From NCBI GenBank assembly GCA_934590165.1, contig CAKTOO010000013.1, forward strand, positions 10,689 through 74,688: DNA of 64,000 nt, written 5' to 3'. Under the pieces are notes generated by a model. The model did no database searches and was not told the DNA's origin. It worked only from the letters and a program-made list of their open reading frames with translations. Positions 15,317 through 23,658 of this stretch are shown piece after piece. The DNA comes from an uncultured Dysosmobacter sp. (GTDB lineage: Bacteria; Bacillota; Clostridia; Oscillospirales; Oscillospiraceae). The translations under genes were made by a program, and so were the position numbers. The stretch's first letter is position 1; every line of letters begins with the position of its first letter.

Positions 15317-17281
15317 CTATTTCATGGTCATATTCCAGCCGCCGTACTGCTGTTCCTCATGATCATTCTCCTTGTGGCCGTGGGCGAGGCGCTTCTCTCG
15401 CAGTTGTTCACGGAGTTTATGGTCGGCATGGATGAGTCCTGTGCCGCTTTGCGGCAGGGAGTTGTCCTGAAAGATATTTGCCATGTGATGGAGCAGTCTC
15501 GTCACCGCAAGGAATACCTCCGGCGCTGTCGAAGCACTTTGCCTTTCCAGAAGGCACTGCGCGTAGCTGTGTCCATGCTCTGCCGCCAGGGTCAGCCATT
15601 GGATGCCCTCATCCTTGTCACGCTCAACTGCTTTCCCTTGAAGCAACAACTTTCCCAGTAGATACTGCGCATGGGGGTTGCCAGCCTGGGCGGAGGTGTA
15701 GATGTGGTCCATGGCCTTGCGGGTATTTCTTCTTACCGATTCGCCCTTCAGATATTCCTTGCCCAGACGGTAGGATGCATAGTAGTTTCCGTTGTAGGCA
15801 GCGTACTCCAGCCACTGGATGCCAAGCTCGGGATCATGGACGCTGGCATCATCAGAGAGCAGCAGCTTTCCAAGGGCATACTGGGCGGGAGCATAACCGC
15901 TGGTAGATGCCTTGTGGAACCAGTTCATGGCCGCTTCGCTGTCCGGTATCACAAGGCTGCTGTCCAGATACAGCTTCCCCATGAAGTACTGCGCATGGAC
16001 ATCGCCACTCTCTGCCAGCTCCCGCATGCTCTCCACGGCGTCATCCCGCTCTGCCAGTGATGAGTCTTCATCCTGAACGTCTATCCGCAGCGTCCAGAAG
16101 TCCCAGGACACATCTTCATCTTTGTCCACCTCATCGCTCTGGTGCAGGTCCAGGGCATCATCCTCGAAGGTGATTTCTCCCAGCCGGATCGTCTCCGCTT
16201 CCTGGATGACCGCATTCTTGATTTGGCGGAATTCCTTCTGCCGGGACAGCGGCGGGCGGTGGCGCTCCTTCTCGGAATAGAAATTCTCCACCTGACTTTG
16301 CAGCTCCCACCACTTTTTATAGCACTCGGCCACGGTTGGGAGCTGCTCCATCTGGTCCACAATCTCATCTACCAGCGCCTTTTGTTTTTTCGGAAGATAG
16401 CCATAGGACTTCTTCCCCTTGACCGTCTCCAGTTGGAGTGCCAGCTCCTGCATGAGCCGCTCCGCCTCCGGGTGGTCGCAGATCCTGTTACGCATCTGCT
16501 GGACCAACTCCCGCATAGCCTGCCTCGCTTCCCGTACCAGCTGGTCACGGGAAACGGTTTTCTGCTCATAGAGGTGAAGCATTTCCTGTTGGAAGATGTC
16601 GTTGGTGAGCTTGGATTTGATTTGCCGGATGCCGTCCTGAGACAGATACGCCTGCCCCGGTTTTACGGACCACGCCATCATGTGAACATGGGGATGGTTG
16701 CCCTCATCATGGAAAGCCGCGTACCAGCGGAAGTCCTGGAGCGGAATGTTCATGGCGGCGGCAATATCGTTGCGGTGGGCGCGGAGAAGATTTCTCCACG
16801 CCCTGGCATTGTCGTAGCCCAACCGCTCCGCATCCTCCCGCTTAAGGGGGATGATGTGCGTCCACACATTTCCCGTGTAGTTCTCCAGCTCCGCCATGGC
16901 CTTGTCCAATTCCACACCATCTTTGTCACCGAAGAGACCATGGGAGCCCAGCCGCTCCGCTCTCGGCCGCGTTGCGATGTACTTCATGTAGCCATCCGAT
17001 TTCTGAACATCACTCCAGTTTTCCTCCAACGCCCGAGAGATGAACGCAGAGGCATTGGCCTTGGTGGGATGCTCCTGGTAGTCACCGTACTCATCCAGAT
17101 TCCTTGCATCAGGGAAGTCTTTCACCAGTTTGGCGATAAGCTGCTCCTGCTTTCGAGTGGGAGGACGGTCATCCTGAATCAACTCTACTCGCTCTCGGGT
17201 GGCGATGTATCGCATGTATCCGCCTGCCGAGTTACCGCCTCCACACTTGATGTACGGACTTTTGACGATCAGCCTTGCCAT
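15317..17281 (-). CDS. MobP3-type relaxase with C-terminal Sel1-like repeats
   Basis: 654 residues. The N terminus (ARLIVKSPYIKCG) and the histidine triad in FHDEGNHPHVHMMAWSV (about residues 189-205) are the hallmarks of Firmicutes MobP relaxases, which nick oriT and lead the strand into the recipient. After a helical linker (about 260-430) comes a run of at least four Sel1-like repeats (for example GDVHAQYFMGKLY, GYAPAQYALGKLL, GNYYASYRLGKEYL, GNPHAQYLLGKLLLQG) that probably bind a partner. The start overlaps the upstream mobilisation gene by 13 bp. Confidence 0.9.
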   Translation of the reverse strand: MARLIVKSPYIKCGGGNSAGGYMRYIATRERVELIQDDRPPTRKQEQLIAKLVKDFPDARNLDEYGDYQEHPTKANASAFISRALEENWSDVQKSDGYMKYIATRPRAERLGSHGLFGDKDGVELDKAMAELENYTGNVWTHIIPLKREDAERLGYDNARAWRNLLRAHRNDIAAAMNIPLQDFRWYAAFHDEGNHPHVHMMAWSVKPGQAYLSQDGIRQIKSKLTNDIFQQEMLHLYEQKTVSRDQLVREARQAMRELVQQMRNRICDHPEAERLMQELALQLETVKGKKSYGYLPKKQKALVDEIVDQMEQLPTVAECYKKWWELQSQVENFYSEKERHRPPLSRQKEFRQIKNAVIQEAETIRLGEITFEDDALDLHQSDEVDKDEDVSWDFWTLRIDVQDEDSSLAERDDAVESMRELAESGDVHAQYFMGKLYLDSSLVIPDSEAAMNWFHKASTSGYAPAQYALGKLLLSDDASVHDPELGIQWLEYAAYNGNYYASYRLGKEYLKGESVRRNTRKAMDHIYTSAQAGNPHAQYLLGKLLLQGKAVERDKDEGIQWLTLAAEHGHSYAQCLLERQSASTAPEVFLAVTRLLHHMANIFQDNSLPQSGTGLIHADHKLREQLREKRLAHGHKENDHEEQQYGGWNMTMK

Positions 17282-17688
17282 CCGTCATCATCCTTCACGG
17301 GTTCCCGCACCCGTTTTTCGAACGAGATGCGCCCATTGGTCTGCTTCACATTTCGGACGCTCTCCGCGCGACGCCGCCACAAGTCCGCCTCACTGAACTG
17401 AAAGCTGTCCGCGATGATCCCAGAGAGCATATCCAATTCCACTGCCTGTTTGTAGGCCAGCGACGCCAAGTGGCTTTCCATCTGACCCACTCGACCGTCC
17501 AGATAGGACTGGATGGAGGTCGGGAGGAACAGTCCGGCATCGTTGGTGCTGAGATAGTCCAGGTAGAAATCGATGGCCCGCTCAATGAATCCGGTGATGC
17601 TGCGGCTGCCGTCTTCCTGATACCGCTTCTCCAGAATTGCCTTTTTCTCAGGCGTGAGATAGAGGGCAAATTTTTCTTTCTTGCTCAA
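17269..17688 (-). CDS. Mobilisation accessory protein (MobC/relaxosome-like)
   Basis: 139 residues. A TTG start at 17688 is chosen because AAAGGAG lies 5 nt upstream and the protein then begins MSKKEKFALYLTPEKKAILEKRY, a ribbon-helix-helix-like DNA-binding start. A longer frame to 17862 has no ribosome site. Such proteins bind oriT and recruit the relaxase. Its last codons overlap the relaxase start, indicating coupled translation. Confidence 0.7.
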   Translation of the reverse strand: MSKKEKFALYLTPEKKAILEKRYQEDGSRSITGFIERAIDFYLDYLSTNDAGLFLPTSIQSYLDGRVGQMESHLASLAYKQAVELDMLSGIIADSFQFSEADLWRRRAESVRNVKQTNGRISFEKRVREPVKDDDGWQG

Positions 17689-18245
17689 AATGGCTCCTTT
17701 CCGGGGTATGACCCCTACTTTTTTCTTGTGGGTGTAGGCTTTCGGGGATGACGACCGCAGAAGTGATAGCACCCCTTCGATTTTGACCCCACTTTGGAAC
17801 TCCCCGAAAACCTCCGTAACTGCCCGCACTGCGGGCAGAAGTGACTGAACAGAGCGCCACACTTGACGCCTGTTCTTTATCCCGCTTCACGTCGTCGCCA
17901 GCTCCATATCCCTCGTTTCCGCCCCAAATGGGCGAAAACTCGCTCATTTCGCTGCTCCTCCTTTTCCCACCGAACCCGCTTCGCTGGGCTTCGGCGGGAG
18001 CCCTATATTGTCCTCCGAAGAGCCGTAAAAAGCTCCCGAAAACCGCCTCAAAAACCCTTGCAGGGCCTGGGACTCCACCCAGCCCCAAAGAAGCGCACAC
18101 ATCGGCTCACAGGGCCAAACAGGGCGGGAGTTGCGTGTCTCATCCAGTTCTCGCTTTCGAGGGTGCTAACCTGGCGGCAGGTTTTTTCTTGTTACTCTTC
18201 GTCTTGTTCATACACTTCCCCACCATCTGTTGAGGGGCTTTCCCT
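17689..18245. other. Non-coding region between rep-like and mobilisation genes; candidate oriT
   Basis: No convincing gene is seen in these 557 bp. A perfect 19-bp inverted repeat (CTGCCCGCA / TGCGGGCAG around one base) is at 17820-17838, and smaller GC-rich dyads lie toward 17750. Placement directly upstream of the mobilisation gene pair, reading toward it, is where MobP-type elements carry oriT. The nick site cannot be identified from sequence alone. Confidence 0.4.
18191..18237 (+). repeat. Direct repeat, copy 2 (about 47 bp)
   Basis: Partner of 14266-14313, beginning GTTACTCTTCGTCTTGTTC and ending in TTGAGGGG, located just downstream of the HTH gene stop. In frame with, and after, the stop of that gene it would encode the acidic peptide DGGEVYEQDEE. 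Confidence 0.65.
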
Positions 18246-18572
18246 TCATGCACTGTGGCCTGCGGAGGGAAGATCAGGCAGCGGCAGAATGTAGTAGTGG
18301 TTGTTCCCCTGGAGCCACTTGCCGCTTTTCACACACCGTGAGGTCTTCACCTTGCTGATGAACCCACGGTCAACCAACAGACTGACCGCGTCCCGCGCTG
18401 CGTTTTCAGAGCAGCCACAGTGGAGGGCGATGGTCTTCATGCTGGGCCAGCACACGTCCTTCTGCCCCGCGCAGCAGACCAGGTAACTGTACACGGCCAG
18501 CGGGATAGGTTTCAGGTCATAGCAGAAAATAGCGTTGCTCATTTGATAAAATCGTTCACCGAGAACAGGCAT
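18246..18572 (-). CDS. Replication-initiator-like helix-turn-helix protein
   Basis: 108 residues from the ATG at 18572, which has a perfect AGGAGG 6 nt upstream; the frame extends to 18773 without a site. The sequence (FYQMSNAIFCYDLKPIPLAVYSYLVC...SMKTIALHCGCSENAARDAVSLLVDRGFISK) is a winged HTH_36-type domain common in element-borne RepA/DnaD-like initiators and regulators. It is shorter than full replication proteins, so it may be a regulator rather than an initiator. Confidence 0.65.
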   Translation of the reverse strand: MPVLGERFYQMSNAIFCYDLKPIPLAVYSYLVCCAGQKDVCWPSMKTIALHCGCSENAARDAVSLLVDRGFISKVKTSRCVKSGKWLQGNNHYYILPLPDLPSAGHSA

Positions 18573-18786
18573 ACGGAACCTCCTCATTTTGAAATTCAGA
18601 GATATTTTTTCTTGCGTTCCGGGTGCCTCTCTGTTAGACTGTTTGCAGATGGAGTCTGCGTTTTTCGGAACGCGGCGCGCCGCCGGACTGTTGCAGCAGT
18701 TTCGGCGGCTTTCCTTTTGGATAGGGACGCTGAGATTTTTCTTAGTCTGATTGCCGATGAATATCACCACCATTCATAAAAATTCG

Positions 18787-18984
18787 TCAGCCACACGCCA
18801 TACACCTTCCTGCCCCGTGATCTCTTCTGATCTCCACGGCGTTTTCGTCCCCATTGGTACGCTCGTACATCGTGATACGGTCACGATATAGTCCTGGCAG
18901 TACTTCTCCCGGTGAGTATGAACCTTGGCGATGGGTATTCAGTTGTCGAGGTGCATCGAACGGCCAATAGAATCTGCTTGACAT
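18787..18984 (-). CDS. Possible small hypothetical protein (weak)
   Basis: A 65-residue frame ending in the Cys pair CMACG. It has no ribosome site and no recognised family, and it overlaps the plus-strand promoter at 18978-19006. Listed because the region otherwise has no gene. Confidence 0.2.
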   Translation of the reverse strand: MSSRFYWPFDAPRQLNTHRQGSYSPGEVLPGLYRDRITMYERTNGDENAVEIRRDHGAGRCMACG

Positions 18985-19109
18985 TTGGTCACGTATATTT
19001 TAGACTTATTTTTATTATCGCAGTTTTATTGGTCGCCGTATTTTGAGTCTAACACGATAGGTCGCCCCTTGTCAAGACCTATCGTTTCGCTCTTAAATAG
19101 TAAGTCTAA
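18978..19109 (+). promoter_or_regulatory. Promoter and repeated operator-like boxes upstream of the DUF6076 gene
   Basis: TTGACA (18978-18983), 17 bp, TAGACT (19001-19006). Overlapping the -10 is TTAGACTTA (19000-19008). Its exact complement TAAGTCTAA lies at 19101-19109, and a related GAGTCTAA at 19045-19052. Between them is a 10-bp perfect inverted repeat, ACGATAGGTC (19054-19063) and GACCTATCGT (19076-19085). This arrangement suggests a regulator that loops or a structured leader. Confidence 0.55.
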
Positions 19110-19127
19110 TTCAAGGGAGAGTTTTTT

Positions 19128-20096
19128 ATGTCTGAGTATATGTTTAAGACCTATATCGCTAACGGAAGAGAGTATTTTATTTACAGCGATGACGTTTCTG
19201 GCGACCGCTTCACACAAAAAATAGACTTTCCGTTTTCGGAAAGCCTCTTTTCCCTGCTCGACCTGGACATCTGGAAACGGGAACCCCAGATCAAGAAGAT
19301 CGACTGTGCGCTTTTAGAGTTGTACAGGACCCGCGACGCCAGATACACCGAAGATGTATTCTTTACTTTGCAGAGCTTATCCGATGTGCATATATTCTTT
19401 AAGCTGCTGTTCCTGGATTGGTCCAAGAGGCTGAACGAGGCAGAGAAGGATAATTTCGCTCACGCATCTGACATGCTGCCCCACAAGGCCATTGCGCATA
19501 TCCCCAGCAATATTGATTACGCGCAGAAGCAGATCAAGGATCTGCTGGAGCGTGTGTTGGACATGGATGCCAGCAAGCGTTCTGTTGCCAGCAGGCTCTA
19601 TGATTATTACAAGGACCCTTATCACGTAGACCCTCGTCCTTTTGAATTCCACCCCCTAACAGTATCTTTTGAGATGATCGACCGAAGCACCTATGCGGAA
19701 ATCCTTTATCCAAAGAGCATCTATGACTTGATCGATTACTATCTGCGGGAGTGGGTCAGGCGGGAACAGAAGATGCGGGTCTGCAAAAATTGCGGGAAGT
19801 ATTTTGCAATCACCGGGCGAACCAATGCCGAATACTGTGACCGCGTGTTTGATTCGAAGGGACGTACCTGCAAGGATGTCGGCGCCATAGCGAAGTGGAC
19901 ACGGGAAAAAGATACGGACGATGTCTTCAAGGCATACCGTCGGGAATACAAAAAGCGGTTTGCCTGGACAAAGTCCGAGAAAATTCTGCCGGAGGAACTA
20001 TACGCCTGGGGTGAACGCGCCAGAGAAAAGAAGGCCGAGTGTGACAGCGGCAAGATATCCTTGGAAGAGTATGTTGACTGGTTGAAAGAATCATAG
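19128..20096 (+). CDS. DUF6076 domain-containing protein
   Basis: 322 residues with an AAGGGAGAG site before the ATG. The N-terminal 200 residues are helical with no known motif. Around residues 220-265 a zinc-finger-like pattern appears (CKNCGKYF...EYCDR...RTC), followed by a lysine-rich helical tail. This is the layout of DUF6076 proteins found in Clostridia genomic islands, of unknown function. The leader carries an unusual set of inverted repeats (see 18978-19109). It lies at the right end of the mobile element. Confidence 0.7.
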   Translation: MSEYMFKTYIANGREYFIYSDDVSGDRFTQKIDFPFSESLFSLLDLDIWKREPQIKKIDCALLELYRTRDARYTEDVFFTLQSLSDVHIFFKLLFLDWSKRLNEAEKDNFAHASDMLPHKAIAHIPSNIDYAQKQIKDLLERVLDMDASKRSVASRLYDYYKDPYHVDPRPFEFHPLTVSFEMIDRSTYAEILYPKSIYDLIDYYLREWVRREQKMRVCKNCGKYFAITGRTNAEYCDRVFDSKGRTCKDVGAIAKWTREKDTDDVFKAYRREYKKRFAWTKSEKILPEELYAWGERAREKKAECDSGKISLEEYVDWLKES

Positions 20097-20226
20097 TTGA
20101 ACAAATATGCAAGGCAACAACGTGTTCAACGATTGCCGCAGAAGTACAAAAACGTTTTGCCAGGATGAAGGCATGACTTGAATTGATGTGAGAAAAAAGA
20201 GCAGCGCAGCCCGAAAAGCATTGAAG

Positions 20227-20997
20227 TGACCCCGAAAAGTTAGACAATATTTGAAAGTAAAAATTGTTCAAGCAACCGAAAGAAATTCTCCATCACAGCA
20301 TTGTCCAGACAGTTCCCTTTCCGGCTCATGCTCTGCTGAATGCCTTTGTCCAGGAGCATCTGCTGGTACTGCTTGTGTTGGTATTGCCAGCCTTGGTCGG
20401 AATGAAGGATCAAGTTGGTTCCATCCGGTATCTTCTCAAAAGCCTTGTCCAGCATGTCAGTTACCATGCTCAGCACAGGTCGATCTGAGATCGTATAGCT
20501 GACCAGATCACGGCTGCACAAATCAAGAATGGGCGAGAGATAGAGCTTCTTTCCCAAAAGGCTGAATTCCGTTACGTCAGTAACCCACTTCTGGTTCGGC
20601 TTTTCAGCATGGAAGTCCCGGTTTAACAGGTTTGGCGCAATTTTACCGACTTCACCCTTGTAGGAACGATACTTCTTTATTCTGACGTGGCAAATTAAGC
20701 CCAGTTCTTTCATGAGCCGCTGGACAGTCTTGTGGTTCAAGGGAATATTACGGCTGCGCAGTTGTACTGTAATACGGCGGTAGCCATATCGACCTTTGTT
20801 TTCGTGATAGATTGCTGTAATTTCTTCCTTTACAGATTTCTCTGCCGTTTCACTATACCCAAGTTTTTCTTTCAGCTTAGTTTCTACCACCAGCTTCTTG
20901 AATTCTGGTGTGTATTTCTTGTTTGGCACTCCTTTTGGCATAACAAAACACCCCACTTGTTAGATAGTATATCATACTGTCTAACAAATGGGGTGCA
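20227..20997 (-). mobile_element. Decayed IS3-family (IS150-like) element
   Basis: Terminal inverted repeats are visible: TGACCCCGAAAAGTTAGACA at 20227-20246, and TGCACCCCATTTGTTAGACA on the complement of 20978-20997. Both carry the ACCCC and GTTAGACA blocks. At about 770 bp it is roughly half the length of an intact IS3 element. No target duplication is evident at the ends. Confidence 0.75.
20240..20956 (-). pseudogene. IS3-family transposase with internal deletion and truncated C terminus
   Basis: The first 35 residues are the start of OrfA (MPKGVPNKKYTPEFKKLVVETKLKEK). They join directly to the middle of OrfB (EEITAIYHENKGRYGYRRI), so most of OrfA and the frameshift region are gone. The DDE residues are still readable in TDVTEF, HSDQGW and VMENFF. 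The C terminus after ENFF is replaced by an unrelated tail that runs into the terminal repeat. The protein is unlikely to be active. Confidence 0.8.
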
Positions 20998-21055
20998 GTT
21001 CAAAACCGCCTGCTCCTTTTTTGCGCATGTATCAAGGACAGAAGTACCGGAAAAG

Positions 21056-22462
21056 TTATGTAAGCGTCTGATAGATGCGGTCCAGCGGCTCGCCCCGCCG
21101 GGTGAGCACCTCGGCCACAATCCGTTCGCCGCGGGGCAGAGGCTGGGGAACGCCGGTCAGTGCTTCTACCCGGCTTTTCAAAGCACCCATGCCCGCAAGA
21201 GGGACGCCGGCGGCCAGGAGGCGTTCTTTCATCTGGGGCCGCCTGGGATTTACCGCGGCGCCTGCCTGCGAGACAAATAGATTCACCGACGTGCCTGGGG
21301 TGGAGATACAGGTCACCCGATCTAAAATGGTGGGTATTCGGGTTCGGTGGAGAGGGGCGACGATCACGGTCAGCTTTGCGCTTTCCGCCACGTCGCTGTG
21401 TCCTCCCGAGCCACCCATAATACGGCCATAGGAGTCCGTGTGGACATTCACATTGAAGTCCAGGTCGATCTCGGTGGCTCCCAAAACGGCGATGTCCAGG
21501 TTTGACGCACCGCAGCTTTTTGCAAAGGGGTCTGCGTATTCCACGGCGCTGATTTCCACGTGCCGAGGATCACTGCGCAAGGACTCCACCGCCTGGAGGT
21601 CAAAGCACTGCACGTCCTGGATGCTCTGGAAGCACCTGTCGTTGAGCATGTCCACCAGATATCCGGTGACGCCGCCGTACGCATAGCTTCCGCGGATTCC
21701 CTGCCGCTTGATGATTTTGTGCAGGCTGGCGGCGGTGGCCAGCGAGGCGCCGCCGGCACCGGTCTGGAAAGAAAAGCCCTCTTTCAGATAGCCGGAGGCC
21801 GCAATGGCGGCGGCCGCCATATCCGCGATCATTAGGGAAACAGGGTCCCGGGGGAGGCGGGTCGTGCCGGAGACGATGCCGGCGGGGTCACCGATGGAGT
21901 CCACTTCCACCACGTAGTCCACCCAGACCTCGCTGATGGAGCGGCACGTCAAGGGATACGGAACCAAGTGGTCGGTGATGACGATGACCTTGTCGGCGTA
22001 TTGGGCGTCAGAGAAAGCATAGCCCAGCGCGCCGCAGGCGGACTTGCCGAGCTTTCCGGTGCAGTTTCCCATTCCGTCCGCTGTGGGCGCGGCAATGAAA
22101 GCCACGTCCACATGAGAGGTACCCCGGCGCAATGCGGATGCCCGCCCGCCGTGGGTCTGGAAAATGACCGGGGTCTGCAGGGCTCCGGCGGAGATCGTTT
22201 GGCCGATCTTCGCACCGATGTAGCTGGTCTCAATGCCGGTGACGACGCCGCTGCGGATGTGTTCGGTCAAGGGCGCGTGGCCGTCATGCAGGGAGCTGGC
22301 GTTGATTGTAATATTTTTCAGTCCCATTGCCGCGATCTCGGCCATGACCATATTCAGCACATAGTCGCCGCTGCGCAGGTGGTGATGGAAAGAGACCGTC
22401 ATGCCGTCCCGCAGGCCGGACAGGGTGATGGCTTCGCGAAGGCTGGAAATGACTTTATTCAC
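21056..22462 (-). CDS. citF: Citrate lyase alpha-subunit family protein (CoA/ACP-transferase)
   Basis: 468 residues, slightly shorter than classical CitF (about 510). The N-terminal half (SGLRDGMTVSFHHHLRSGDYVLN) and the glycine-rich GGSGGHSDVAESAKLTVIVAPLHRTRIPTI are typical of CitF, which exchanges the acetyl-ACP thioester for the substrate acid. It overlaps citE by 8 bp. It is the last gene of the sigma-54-driven operon, with no accessory citC, citX or citG in the window. Together with the odd CitD, this raises the possibility that the enzyme acts on another hydroxy acid, such as citramalate, or uses free CoA. Confidence 0.88.
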   Translation of the reverse strand: MNKVISSLREAITLSGLRDGMTVSFHHHLRSGDYVLNMVMAEIAAMGLKNITINASSLHDGHAPLTEHIRSGVVTGIETSYIGAKIGQTISAGALQTPVIFQTHGGRASALRRGTSHVDVAFIAAPTADGMGNCTGKLGKSACGALGYAFSDAQYADKVIVITDHLVPYPLTCRSISEVWVDYVVEVDSIGDPAGIVSGTTRLPRDPVSLMIADMAAAAIAASGYLKEGFSFQTGAGGASLATAASLHKIIKRQGIRGSYAYGGVTGYLVDMLNDRCFQSIQDVQCFDLQAVESLRSDPRHVEISAVEYADPFAKSCGASNLDIAVLGATEIDLDFNVNVHTDSYGRIMGGSGGHSDVAESAKLTVIVAPLHRTRIPTILDRVTCISTPGTSVNLFVSQAGAAVNPRRPQMKERLLAAGVPLAGMGALKSRVEALTGVPQPLPRGERIVAEVLTRRGEPLDRIYQTLT

Positions 22463-23339
22463 CGATACCGCCTCCTTGCTGTGAAATCAGCTCCGCTGCC
22501 TCCAGGACCTGTTTGGCGCGTAGGACAATGGGTGCGTCAATCATTTTGCCGTTTAGGGAAGCGGCGCCCTTGCCTTGCCGTTTTGCCTCCTCAATGGCAG
22601 CCAGCACAGCGTGCGCATAGCGGACTTCATCTGCCGAGGGGCTGAAAAGCCGGTTCACCGCTTCAATGTGGCGGGGAGAGATGACTGCCTTTCCGCTGAA
22701 TCCCAGGCTTTTTGCCAAGCGTGTATCCGCTTCCAGGCCCGCCAGGTCTTCAACATCGGTGAACGGCGTGTCATCGACCTTGATGTCGGCTGCCCGGGCC
22801 GCGCACACAAGCCGCCCGCGGGCGTACAGGATCTCTGTGCCCTCCTTTGTCCGGGGACAGCGGAGGTCTGCCGAGAGGTCCTCGGCGCCCAGGTACAGTG
22901 CTTCCATACGGGGGGATGCACAGGCAATTTCATAGGCGTGCTCAATGTCGGCGGCGGTCTCCAGCAGGGCGATGATTCGGATATTTCCTATGGGAAGACC
23001 AGCCTTTTGCTCTAACTGCGTAATTTTTTCGTCCAGTGTGCGGATATATGCGCCGCCGCTCACCTTGGTGGGCATGATCATATCTGGCTTTCGGGGGATA
23101 ACGGTCTCCAGGTCCGCCTCCCAATAGGGCGTATCCAGGGCATTGATCCGTACGATGAGTTCCCGGCCCCCGAAATCCAGGTCGGAAAGAGCGTGGCGGA
23201 CCAGATCGCGGGCGGCGTCCTTCTCGTCCGGAGAGACAGCGTCCTCCAGGTCGAGAATGATGCTGTCGGGATGCAGATACAGGCCGTTCACGATCATTTT
23301 TGGACTGTTTCCGGGAAGAAACAGCATGCTTCTACGCAT
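22455..23339 (-). CDS. citE: Citrate lyase beta-subunit family protein (HpcH/HpaI-fold lyase)
   Basis: 294 residues, the family length. Motifs include RSMLFLPGNSPKM, SIILDLEDAVSPDEKDAAR (metal and substrate site) and the YLGAEDLSADL region. CitE cleaves the CoA or ACP thioester of a 3-hydroxy-3-carboxy acid to the thioester plus a 2-oxo acid. Homologues handle citryl-, citramalyl- and malyl-thioesters, so substrate is not decided by sequence. Its start overlaps the citD stop (TAATG). Confidence 0.9.
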   Translation of the reverse strand: MRRSMLFLPGNSPKMIVNGLYLHPDSIILDLEDAVSPDEKDAARDLVRHALSDLDFGGRELIVRINALDTPYWEADLETVIPRKPDMIMPTKVSGGAYIRTLDEKITQLEQKAGLPIGNIRIIALLETAADIEHAYEIACASPRMEALYLGAEDLSADLRCPRTKEGTEILYARGRLVCAARAADIKVDDTPFTDVEDLAGLEADTRLAKSLGFSGKAVISPRHIEAVNRLFSPSADEVRYAHAVLAAIEEAKRQGKGAASLNGKMIDAPIVLRAKQVLEAAELISQQGGGIGE

Positions 23340-23618
23340 TATGATACCGCCTCGCTTTCCGCGGCGCGCCGCAGGGCGGTCTCCAACCGGGCGCGGATCA
23401 CAAAATCGAAGGCGCCCCGGTCCTCGGCCGCGACTTCCGCGGCAGCGACGCCATGCTGCGCCAGTGTGGCCTCAATGGTACGGAGGATCTGCGCTTTGAA
23501 TTTGGACCCGGTGGAAGAAGTCAGCGCGATGTGGATGCCTTGGGCACAGGGGGGCGACCGAGAGCAAAATGTCGCCCTTTTCCTGGGTGCCTGCGGTGGC
23601 TTTTGTACGGATGTTCAT
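23339..23618 (-). pseudogene. citD: Citrate lyase gamma (acyl carrier) gene with apparent +1 frameshift
   Basis: The first part reads MNIRTKATAGTQEKGDILLSVAP and the last part, in the next frame, reads CAQGIHIALTSSTGSKFK... to AESEAVS. Both halves match CitD, and the shift falls in a run of six C (plus-strand G at 23549-23554). With one base fewer the product would be 92 residues, close to the normal 95-98. The prosthetic-group serine of known CitD (Ser14 in AGTLESSD) is Lys here (AGTQEKGD), with no serine next to it. The frameshift could be a real lesion, recoding or an assembly error. The missing serine is independent of it. Confidence 0.75.
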
Positions 23619-23658
23619 ATGCTTGCGTCCTCCCCAAAGGTGTACTGCGCGGCCTGTG

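Noticed and set aside
20223..20998. Target-site duplication of the IS3 relic
   Set aside because: The bases flanking the two terminal repeats do not match.
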